The notes under the pieces are model-generated. The model made no database searches and was not told the DNA's origin. It saw only the letters and a list, made by a program, of their open reading frames with translations. DNA of 64,000 nucleotides from NCBI GenBank assembly GCA_029233985.1, contig JARGOK010000002.1, positions 372,001 to 436,000 of the forward strand, given 5' to 3'. Shown here piece by piece: positions 17,787 through 29,700 of the stretch. A program made the translations under genes and the position numbers. The stretch comes from Candidatus Altimarinota bacterium (GTDB lineage: Bacteria > Patescibacteriota > Gracilibacteria > JAUYGZ01). How positions within the stretch are numbered: position 1 is the stretch's first letter; each line of letters starts with the position of its first letter.

Positions 17787-20700
17787 TTACTCATACCTCA
17801 CCTCTTGACTCTTCACCAACACCTCCTTCACAGCTGTTTCAATCCCCGTGATCACTGCATAAAACACCGTACCTTCTAATAAATCCGCTGGAACCACTGC
17901 CAAACATCTGCACTCCAACATTTGCGTTATTTCTATACCACTATACAGCTCAGGCAAGCTCCGAGGGTCAAAGAGAACTGGACCAAATAGCTGATCACTT
18001 TCTGGATCTGGACACCCGTCTGCCACATCAAAATCCCCAAAATCCTCGGCCAAACATGGACATTTGTCTCCATCATTAGCAATCCCATCTTCATCCAAAT
18101 CAGCTTCAGAATTTTGTGTCAGCACTCTATACGCTGCATAGGCCACCTCTGCTCTGGTCGCAGTACGAAGAGGATTCGCATAATCTTCCTCATAAATAAG
18201 CAATTGCAAGTCTTCCTCGGCTCGTGCCAAATAATTATTCTCTGGATCATTCCACCATCCATCAGGAGATCCATATACTCGATCACTTACCTTACCTCCC
18301 TTTCCAATAGCTTCTGTCACTACCTTCATCAGCTCAGCAATGTTCACACCTCGTGAAGGAATAAAGCTTCCCAAAGCATTGACACCATCTTCAAATCCCT
18401 TATACCCATTTACCAATCCCAACTGTGTCGCAATCTCCACACAAAAATAAAACCAGTCCGAAGAGCTCACATCAAAGTAGGTCCCAATTTCATCAACTTT
18501 TCCCTCCAACACCGACTTATCAAACGCGAAGATTTTCAGTCGCTCTTCTGCTGACAACTCTTGACTACCAACTGCAAACTCTCCCTCATGAAACGCTACA
18601 AACTCATCCAAACCACTCAATCCTGGATCAAACTCCTCGACAGTATCTGCACTGGGTTTTTCACAATTTTCACAACGAATAACTGACATAATAATCTTCA
18701 AAGCCTCAGCCCTCGTCACCGACTGATCAGGCTTGAAAGTTCCGTCGCCATACCCCTGAATAAACCCAAGCTCTGCCAAACGGGTAATCGATTCAAAGTA
18801 AGGATTCGACTCATTCACATCATCAAAACGAACCAACTGATCACCCGATTTTCGATCCAATGGATCTGCTCCTTGTTCAATTTCTTCTCCATCCAAAACA
18901 CCATCAGCATCTGTATCAGGTTTTTTTGGATGTGTTCCCTGTGCAAATTCTTGGTAATTATTCAATCCATCATTATCAGGGTCCTGATTTGGATCCGTTA
19001 CGCTATACTCGAGCTCCCACTGATCCAAAATCCCATCACCATCTTGATCTCCCTTGAGAGGACTCCCTTCTTTAGGATCTACGATTGTAACCTTATCTCC
19101 ATCCCCTTTTACTCGGAGTTCTACCAATAAAACACCATTCCTTTCCACCCGCCAAACCAGTGGTTCTTCAGGATCAATAAATTCCCGAGTTGCAATGTCA
19201 AATGGCCCGTCAAGACTTTGAATCACTCCATTTGGACCAATCACCATCAAAACTTGATCATCCACATCCAAGACCTGAACTCCTCCACGTACAAACTCAG
19301 ATCCTTCTCCTAAAGCTACTACATCCAAAGCATCCTGCATTTTGCGAACAGACACACCAGAATCCAAAGACGTAAAAGTCTGTACAATCCCCACATCCGT
19401 ATCCAGATGAGGAATCATTGTCGAATCAAATTTATGAACCATCAATCCTTGATCCAAACACGATACTCGGAAACTCAAGTACCCCTCTTCATCTATTAAA
19501 GGAGTGTTATTACATGTATCAATAAAATCTGGTAATAAAACAACTCTCCCATTCTGATACAAGGTCGCTACTTCACGACCTTCATCGATCACGATAGTAT
19601 GCCCTCGTTTTTCTGGAAGCGGAGCAAATTCAAGAATACCATCAGCATTCGTCAAAAACCGATCACCTCTCACTTCACCATTCGTAATATCCTGACGGAA
19701 CCAATCCGACACTCCATCTCTCTCTGCAACAACACCAATTGGCACTCCAGCAAATGAAGGGTCTACTTGCACGCGCAACACACGAGAAGACTGTAATACA
19801 GCTTCATCAATACTCAATTCTGGATACATCACTCGGATCACCAAAGACTTCGAAACGACCTGATCATCACCATTTCGAACAAATAAGGTCACTTCACGAT
19901 CTCCCACTGAAGTAAATCCAGGGTATGAAAGTGAAGATCCAATAATCACTCCATTTTCTCCTTCAATATCCCATTGATAACTCTCATCAGGCAAATTTCC
20001 GATCACATATTGAGCAGCTGAAAGCTTCAAAGGAGCATATATCGGCAAACTAATGGTTTCCTGGCCATCTAAAATCTGTGCTCCAGAAAAGACCTGTCGA
20101 GCTGATCCATGAAGTATCGGAGAGAAACCTCTTATTCCCTCTCGTTCTCGTGCACGTCCATAATACTGACCAACTGGCAGCGTCACTTCAAAACGAGACT
20201 CATCGACATCAAACCAAGCCACCTCTTGCTGAGGATACAACCGTGTCACTTCTCCAAATTCTTCAACCTGTACATCGCCTGTCACAAGCTCTCCATTCAA
20301 GATCACAAAACCAGCTTCCAGTACTCTATTTTCCAACTGCTCTGAAACAATACTATATCCTCGCCCTGACATAATTGTCCATGTTTCTCCAGCCTGAGCA
20401 GAGAAAACATCTCCTGCTTGGAGACTCATTTGGAGTCTTTCTTCTTGAGCTTGCAACGTAGTCGCTTGAGTCGCTAAGAATTGTGTGTTTTCTAAACGTT
20501 CTCCCGACAAGATTTCACGTCGCTGTCTCACCAATCCCACCACTTCATCATTCACTGTTTTGATAAAAGGATGTCGAGAAAGTGCTGGCACCCGTACTGT
20601 CTGTCCTCCTTCTGCATTGGCATCCGTATCTCCACTCACCACTAACTGCACTTGCTCACCTAAGATCATGTCCCACTCTACACCACTAGAGCGATTTAGA

Positions 20701-23700
20701 CGGACGACACCTTCGCCATCCAAGCTCAAAGAACGAATTCCTCGTGCAGGAATACGGAATTGCATACCAGACGGAATACTGAGAATATCCTCACCAAAGC
20801 TCAATTGGAGAGCCTGGTCAGACTGTACCAGTTGCCCAATCTCAATCTCAAATCCAGCAGTCTCAGATTGAAAAATTTCATCTACAAAGGATTCATTCAT
20901 ATGCAAAAAGAATCGCTGATGATCTAGATCCAATCGCTGGGCCTTTCCAACACTATCCCATATCGTCAGCTCGACATCAGATACACCAGGAGAATCCCAA
21001 CTCCATTCAAGAGTCGCTTTACCAGGTCCTACATTCACACTCGAAACAGGTCGCACATCTAGCTGGTGAACCTTTGATCGCTGTAAATCTGTCAAAGACA
21101 TTTCGAGAACTCGACCTGTATAGGGCAGAGACCGTCGTGCTCTTCCATCTACTGGCTTGAGATAAAGAGCATCTTCGTAGGCCAATAAAATATCGTCTTC
21201 CCAAACCTGTATCACAGGATCATCCAATGGATAATCTTGAATACGAGTTGCTTGATTATTTCGGACAGCCACAACCCCTTCAGTCTGAGAATCAAGCTGT
21301 GAAGTACCTAAAAGAGACTGTTGCACTTCATCAAGATTTCGTCGAGTTTCTTGTACCTGACTCAGGAGTACTCTTTTGTCAACTAAGGCAATCTCTCGTT
21401 CAGATATTTCATCAGAAGCAGGGTATGAAGAACTCACCCGATCAAAAATCTGCTGTTGAGTACTGGCTAATTGATAATCCCCACTTGCCAATTGAGCCAT
21501 CATCAGATTTGGGTCGAGCTGAGACCATGCAGAAATCTGAGATTGGTAAGCCAAAAAGTCTTGCTTCATTTGAGACTGAGCGGATCTCAATCCTTCTACA
21601 CGTTGTGCAAATACTTCCCCTACTTTGTTTTCTGGTCGAGGAATAAGCTGTCTCAAAGAATTAATTTGGACCTGTCCAGGTTTTTCAAAATCACTAAAAT
21701 CAAGATCTGGAAATTCTTCTTTCAAATCCAGGCTCGTACCACCTTGAATACTTGCACTTGGAATTTGAAATCCTTCGATACTTTGACGAAATCCTTCTTG
21801 ATATGATCCAAGGCCTTGTTGAACGGTTCCTCTCAATGCATTTATCCACTGATCGATTCCTTGAGTAAAAGCATTCATTGGCTGATGAAACTGCTGATCA
21901 ATCGTCTCCTGCAGCTGACCAGAAAGGTCTACTTGAGCCTCAGTCTGAAACTGACTCTTCACATCAATACTGTCAAAAGGCACCGCACTACTCAAGAGAT
22001 CAGCTGGAAAGAGATTTAGCTCCAACATCAGATCAATTGGCAAAATCAAATTCCCAGACCGATTAGTCAGGTTTTCTATCTGACTCTTTAAAGACAATTC
22101 AGGAATAGGAATCAACGACTTATTGATCAAGCACCAAATATCCAAAATCGTCTTGATAATCTGCATAATCGGTAAAAACTGCTCGAGTACTCGAGGAACC
22201 TCTGGCGCAGGAGGCAAGTTCGGTAAATTAATCTGCGGAAGATTTGGCAATGGCTGCAGAGGTGGCAAATCTGGTGGTGAAGGAATCACCAATGGCACTT
22301 CTGGCAAGACCACTGAAAAATTAAATCCTGCTTTAAAATCAAAATCATTAAATCGTGGAAACTTCACTTCAGGCAGCTCTGGCCACTTCAGCTCAACTGC
22401 TTTCACATCAAAGACCGGCACCGTCACATCAATCCCCAACTGCACATCTGTGAAATCCAGGTTTACATCCGGCCAGCTTGGAAAATCAATAATCGGAAAA
22501 TTAGGTACCACTCCAAAGAGTACTTTGAGCAGCAAACTCTTCAAGGTGAGTCGATCACTTGTACAGAGTCCACAACTCTTGTTATACCCCTTCAAGATAT
22601 CAATCAGAAGCTTTACCATCGCTACAAACTCGTAGTAAAAGAACGCCGCATCGATCCATAGATCCAATTTCTTTTGGAACTCACTCCACCATCTCAAGAC
22701 TGTTCCCGTCAGCTGATCGATCATATTCACAATCTGAGCCGTGTAGAATTCTACGATATTGAGGTATTTCGCCAGTTGTCGCGGGAAATCCTTCCAGACC
22801 TCGAGAGCTTCAATATTTTTTTGAATCCCAGAGACAAGCGGCGTCACATTCACACTCATATTCAGCGCCAATTTCTTTGCCGCACATTGTCCCAAAGCTT
22901 TCGCTGAAGCATTTTTCGAAGCATTGCTCTCTGAAACAGCATCAAACTGCGAAATATTCTCTCCCCAACTCTTGAGAACCAATTCTGTAAACCCAATAAA
23001 TTCGGGAAGAATTGTAAAGATTCCAGATGGATCACTCAATCTACTCACCGCTAAATCTATTTCATCTTTTCTTTTTTTCACTTCAGATACCTTCACCACA
23101 ATTTCTTCAAACTCTTGAAGATACGCAGCCTTATTTTTAAGAACACCAGAGTCATTATCGAGTTCATTTTTCTTCAAGAAAGCATCCAAAACTTCTCGTC
23201 TCTTCTCTACCGTATCCGCCTTATCTTGAGTATCTTGAAGAGCTCCGATCAACACTCGAATCTGCTCACGAGTCTTTCCTGGTGCCGCAAGAGCCATTCG
23301 GTCTTCAAGAGCATTGAAAAAATCCAAACGATTCACACCAATATCACATGGAAGATTGAACGACTCTACAAACGCTAAAAACTCTATAATAAAAGTGTAC
23401 AAGAATTTATACAGAGACTGTTCTATACGTCTCAACAAGCCTGGTTCGATCCAAGGGATCTGAATCTCAACCGTCTCAGGCTTCAGCTGAACAATTGGCA
23501 AACTATTCACCAAATCATAGACAGCTTGAAGATTCACCACATTTTTTCCCGTTAAACTATCGACCTTACTCGAAAACTTTTCTCGGTAGTCAGCATCGGT
23601 GATCCCAAAAGCATTTTCAGGATATGGCAAACGAACTGTGATATCTGGTAAATCTGTCAGAGAATTAATCACCTCTTCCCATTGCTTATCCCACCAGTTT

Positions 23701-26700
23701 ACAAATATTTTTGGAATGGGCTCCAAAAGAACTTTTGGTTCCATCTGTGTCACACCTTGTGGCTGAATACCGCCTGCGATCCCAATACCGATAAGAGACT
23801 CACCATCACGAGGTGGAGTCGTTGGTTTCGAAGCCTTGATAACACCAGTTGAATTAATCTCATTTTCAACACTCTGTGTAAAAGCATTCACTTGACCAAT
23901 AGCTTGGTTGATTCCTGCAACAATATTTTGAAGACCTGCTTTTGCAGCATCACAAACAGCTTCTCCACCCAATTTATCAGGCGGAACTGCAAAAACAAAA
24001 CACTGTCCAAGAAGCCAAGGTCCCAGACAAATACCAATTCCCAATCCTGCAGTCAACGTCGGTGAAATATATAGTCGTCCTCCTAAACTCCCTTGGTACG
24101 GACTCGGTGGCCACACTGGTATCAAGCTCGGAACTCCCCACGCAAAAACTGGAAGTCCTGGGTCGAATCCTGTCGGCTCACCAAAAACATTAATCGGACC
24201 AGGTGCCAAGAATGCAAAATTTATTGGAAGTGGTAAACACCCTCGAGAACACTTCAATATACTCACTACCCCCTGTACCGAACTCTCGATCCCTTCTAGC
24301 ATCAGATCAGCATTCGCAAGCCCTGCCAATCCTAAATCAATTTGGTTCTGATTATTCGTCTGCGCATTCACTTCTGGCATAAAAGTCTTGAAAAAAGAGT
24401 CACGCAATACATCAAGAGCATCATCTCGAGAAATATTCCCACGGTCTGTAGAAATCATTGGAGGATCCAAGTTTGGATTTTCTTGAAAAACATCAGGATA
24501 ACCATCACCATTTTCATCAACATACAAATCATCTATCAGACCATTTGCATCATTTTCTACCTCTTGTTGTTTTTCCAAAATCTTACTCTTGATAGCCTCT
24601 GGTGACATTCCTTCGACACCTACTCCTCTCAATAAATCACTGAGTTCTTTTCCAACATCTGGCTCAGATCCAGCAGTGTTTTGAGCTGCAGTAATTCCAA
24701 AAGCAATTTCTTCATATGTTCTCGTGCTTCTCGACTCAAAAACTGTAATCGCAGCAGACTGATTTGATCCCACATTCACACCAATATCACCAAACTCATC
24801 AGCATTTGTCTTCAAGATTTGAAGAGAAAAATCTGGACCTTCTTGGTACAAAACAGAAAAACTGAGCGTGATCTGTTCTCCAGCATTCACATTCCCTTGT
24901 AAATTCCAGAGAGCGTCAAGAGGAGATACCAGTTCAAGATCAGTATCACATCCATCACAAACAACTGAACCATTCAGATCAAAGCCGAGACCAAGATCAA
25001 ACTGCAGGGCAATCTCATCAGAAAGAGATGGGGTATAGATCAGCTCAAACTGCAAAACATCTCCAACAGACAATTGCTCTGAAGTTTCATGAGAAAGTAA
25101 ATCTAATTTCATCTGAGATCGAAGGTTTGCAAACTGATCGACTCGAACCAAAGAGCGCTGTTTGACAAAGACTTCTTCTGACGGAACAAATCCAATATCA
25201 TCAGCCTGTTTCTGAAAAGCTTCAAGACGATCAAGTGCAGCATCCTCATCGTCAAAGACAACATTAGAAGACCTAAAGAGTTCTGATCGACAAGAGGGCT
25301 CTTGCGTATCTATACATCCAATCTGCGGCTCAGGATTACTGTTGGACTGAAGCCATAAAGCAGACAAGAAAGAGCTCTTATCCTGTATTCGGACTGCGAG
25401 TGTATTCACCAAAACTCGATCATCTGGCTCAGTCCCAAAGGCATAACCCTGACTCGTATCACGACCATACAACGCCCAGACCTCATGCGATCCATTCAAG
25501 AGCACCAAGTCATCACGAGAATCACCATCAAGATCAGAAATCTGATACTGAGTGATGAGGTCCGACCCCATAAATGAAGAAAAATCTAAACCTCTAGACA
25601 AATACTTGCCATCAATGAGGTCAAAGAACACTACTTGTCCTGTTGTATAAGACGCAAAAAGTGACCCATTTTGAACAACCTCCACTTGATCCACATCAGC
25701 ACCCAAATCAAGCAAATTGCTAACTTTACCCCATCGGTACCCTTCTCCCTGTCCCTCAAAATATTGCACCACACTTCGAGAACCTTCATCTACCACGACC
25801 AAAAGATCATCCTCACCATCCATCTCTATATCTGCTCTCAGAACCTGACGAACAGTACCATTTGGAGGACTATACAAAAGCTGTCCTACCGAATAATCAC
25901 CCGCCGCAAAAATCCGATTTTCCTTTACAACCGGGATTAATTGTCCGAATTCATCTTTGTGACGAGCTTGTCTCAACGAAGCAACAGGGTCACCGAGGTT
26001 GATAATCCCCTCACTTTGCAAAAGAGTGCTCTCTCCTACCGTATTCCCTGCCAAATAATTCAGTGCCATCTTATCTTGTCCACCAAACCCTTGACCATTG
26101 TTATCATACACATCACTCAGAGCAGAGCGCCCTTTTCCCAATCCATAAGTCACGATCTGAGACTGATCAAGAACCACGAGACCTTGTTCATCCAGAGTGC
26201 TCTCTCCTGCATAAAAATCTTCTGTAGCATACTGACCAAGTGGCTCACTAGATCTCCATAACAAAGGAGACACTTCATCCACAGCCACTTTTGCAACATC
26301 AACATCGACATACCATCGAGCCAAAACAGTCGCCCCAATACTAAATTCAAAAACCACCGCATCAACTCCTTCATCGAGTACGGCTGCTTGGATCTGATTA
26401 GAAAAAAAGGTGACTTTACCATTTTGAAAACTCATCAATTCACGACCATCTGTAGCTTTCAAAAGCACGTCAGTATTTCCAAAGTCATCTGGAACAGAAT
26501 TCACTGGCTCTACTACAGACTTCCCTCGATACTGCTCCTTTGACCATTCAAAAGATCCTACTGGACCATCAAAAAGAGAAAAATCTAATTCTCGAGGGGA
26601 AACATAGAGTCTTCCGATTTCATGTTCTGGGTTTTGAAAAACCAAAACAGGCTGACCATTCTCCCATACCAACGAAGCAGAAACCTGAAACCCTAGATCA

Positions 26701-29700
26701 AATCGTCCACTCGGAAAAATACGTAATATTTTTTCAGGACCTCGATGAGGAACAATCTCTGTAGTAATCGTCTGAACAGCTGATTGATCACCGAAAAGTA
26801 CCGCCTGAGCAACCGAATCAACCTGACGATAGTCTCCAAACCCTGCACCACCCAAGACCATATAAGGAGTTTGCCACGGAAGCTGTTGTATCTGACCTTT
26901 CGTCAACATTTGTTCGAGAGAAATAGTGCTCGTTACTTCATCAAACCCATCACCACTCACTTTCAACAACAATCGGTCAGGTCGATCAAGCAAAGTGTTC
27001 TTATAAGCGATATTTCCATCCTTCACAGCCAAGTTTCTCTGATCCAAAACCTTTCCAAGATCTCCAACAAGAACTATTTCCAAAACATTTTCAGGCAATG
27101 ATACCTTATTTCCAAATTCATCTGCACCAAAAATATCAGCTTTCAGTTCTCCATCTCGGTACTCAAATTCTGTGATTTGAAGACGAACAGCTTTTCCTCC
27201 AATAAGCTCAACCTCTTGAGAAATCATACCAAAATTTTCATCATCAATACTGACTCTTAGAATACCCGTTCGACCTCCCACAGGAACGTTCACAAAAGCA
27301 GTTTTTCCTTCAAATGGAGCTGACAAGGATGTCACCTGACCTCCCATTTCCATCTGAACTTCCAGTGAAGTGTTATTAAAATCAACAATCTCACCATCAG
27401 CCTGAACCTGGATCCCAAAACTCAGTTCCTTCCCCACCTGAACTTCAGTTGGCATATTTCTGAGGAATAATTGAGCATCCGCTCCGAGGACAAATGAAGT
27501 CACGCTTGGCAAACGAACCTCATCAAACCCTTCGATACCTAAAACCCGAACTCGAGCCACAGATGAATTAGCTAATCGATTCAATTGCAGTGAAAGAACT
27601 CCTCCAAGAGCAAAATATGTACTCTGTTGATTTTGAGAATCATCATCACCCACACCCTCAAACCCTTCCGTTTCGATCTCTACCACCAAGCTTTCACCTC
27701 TATACGCATTTCCAAAAGAATCCAATATCTGTAGTTCACCAAAGATCTGACCATCTCTCCCAATCACTCCATCTCCAAAATCCCATTCAGCTTGCTGAGG
27801 AGGACCCGACAAAACATTCACCAGCATCAGATCACTTTGTGCAACTCCATCAGCCTCTAGTCGAAATGCAATCACTCCTGCAGATTCATCGGCACCCACC
27901 ACAAAACTCGCCTTCCCATCTCGAATAGAGATATTTCTAGGCACTTCAAGAGTTTTCCCACTCGACACTATCACCTGAGCTTCAAGAGAAGTCTCTACAA
28001 TTACTCTATCAGAATCCACCACCTGCACTTCAAAAGAAATCGTATCTTCAGCTCCTACTTTCAAATCCGCCACCCCTACCTGTCGCACAACCAGTTTTCT
28101 GGAAACAACCTCCACATCCACGCTAACCCGCTTTTCATTCAATAAGTCTCCATAAAAAGCGATCACTTTCCCCTTCCCCACTTCATTCCCAATCACAACT
28201 GCCTTCCCACTCCGCCCAGCTGTCACCTGAACAGCTCCCTCACTTTCCCATCGAACAGGTACACCAATTTCAACATCAAGGAGAGCCTCCACCTGATCCT
28301 GCAACCCAAAGATTTTTTGACTTATAGCAATTTGAGCAGCTCCCTCATTCGAATTTTTTGAATTTTGTACTTTGGATTTTGAGCTTTCTCCCTCTTCTTC
28401 ATCCCCTGGAAAAACAAGAAGTGGCCCTGCCAACATCTCATCCATCCAGCACGTCACCGCTCCTGGCCATTCCACCAAAGAAACACTCTCTCCACATTTC
28501 GAAATCTTGTCACCATTTTTCCGAGACTCTGCCGTACGTTGTTTGAGTTTTTCATTTTGCTTTCGAAGTAATGCTTTTTCGCGCTCAGCCACTTCACGAA
28601 TAACTCCTCGATCGACTCCTAAGTCTGAACCATCTGATTCAAATACTCCTTTCAAATGTGGAAGTGAGACATCAATACGCTCTGCATCTCCATTCATCAC
28701 TAAATAGGTCATTTCTTTTTCTTCTGCCAAAAGACTCAATCCTTCACGATGTTTCGATTCCACACTCAAGTTCAACCAGTGCAAAGCCTGAATCACAAGC
28801 TGTTCATGTTGCTTCACGATAGTATCCAATTCACCTACATCAACCAAATCAACCGGTCCTACGTTTTGAGAAAATGTCGTAAGAGGCTGAGTACCTTGTT
28901 CAGCCTTTTTCAATTGTTCATCAAACAACTTGATCGCAATCAGCATATTTGTATTCGGTGGAACAACTGGTGGAGGCGGAGTAAAAAAGAGCTTTACTGC
29001 AACCAAATCCAAAATTTCCACGTACTTATCAGCATTGTGTAAAATCGCAATATCAACCGTAGCTCCCTCCTTGTTGTCATAAAACTCCTTCAAGGTCTTT
29101 ACTTCATCCTGAGTATTTTTTGCAATAGTGTCACGGCAAGTTCGATCAATCGAGGGTGGATTCACTGTTGGAATAAACAGGTCTGGTGGATCATATATTG
29201 CAGTACTCGGATCAACTTCAGGTAATTGAACATCTTGATCCAAAGGAGGAATTTCATACGCATAGGAACACTCCAAACCCAAATCTTGCTTTGCAAAAGC
29301 CTGTGGAAAAGTCTTCTCAACCTCTTCAAGAACGCTCTGCTCCAAAGCATCAGACCCTTGCCCCTTCAAATACTTCTCCACGACAACATACTCTTCATCC
29401 TGACCGCTCGGATCCAATTCATTTCGCAAGAGCCTCACCACATCCTCTCGATACTCTACAAAACTCTCGTGAAATCCCTCGATTTCATTATAGTTCCAAT
29501 AATCCTGACGACCATCAACTGGAGTGGTATACGCGAGATACCTCTCAAAACGACTCCAGTTTGCTTCCACACGACTCTTACGGAGCTCATTTTCCTTTTG
29601 CTCGATCAGAGTTCGCATTTGAGAAATCACATCTTGATCATCCTTGGATTCGAGAGCAAAAAAATTCGGGTACTGAAATCTCCCCACTTGTCGGTCTTCA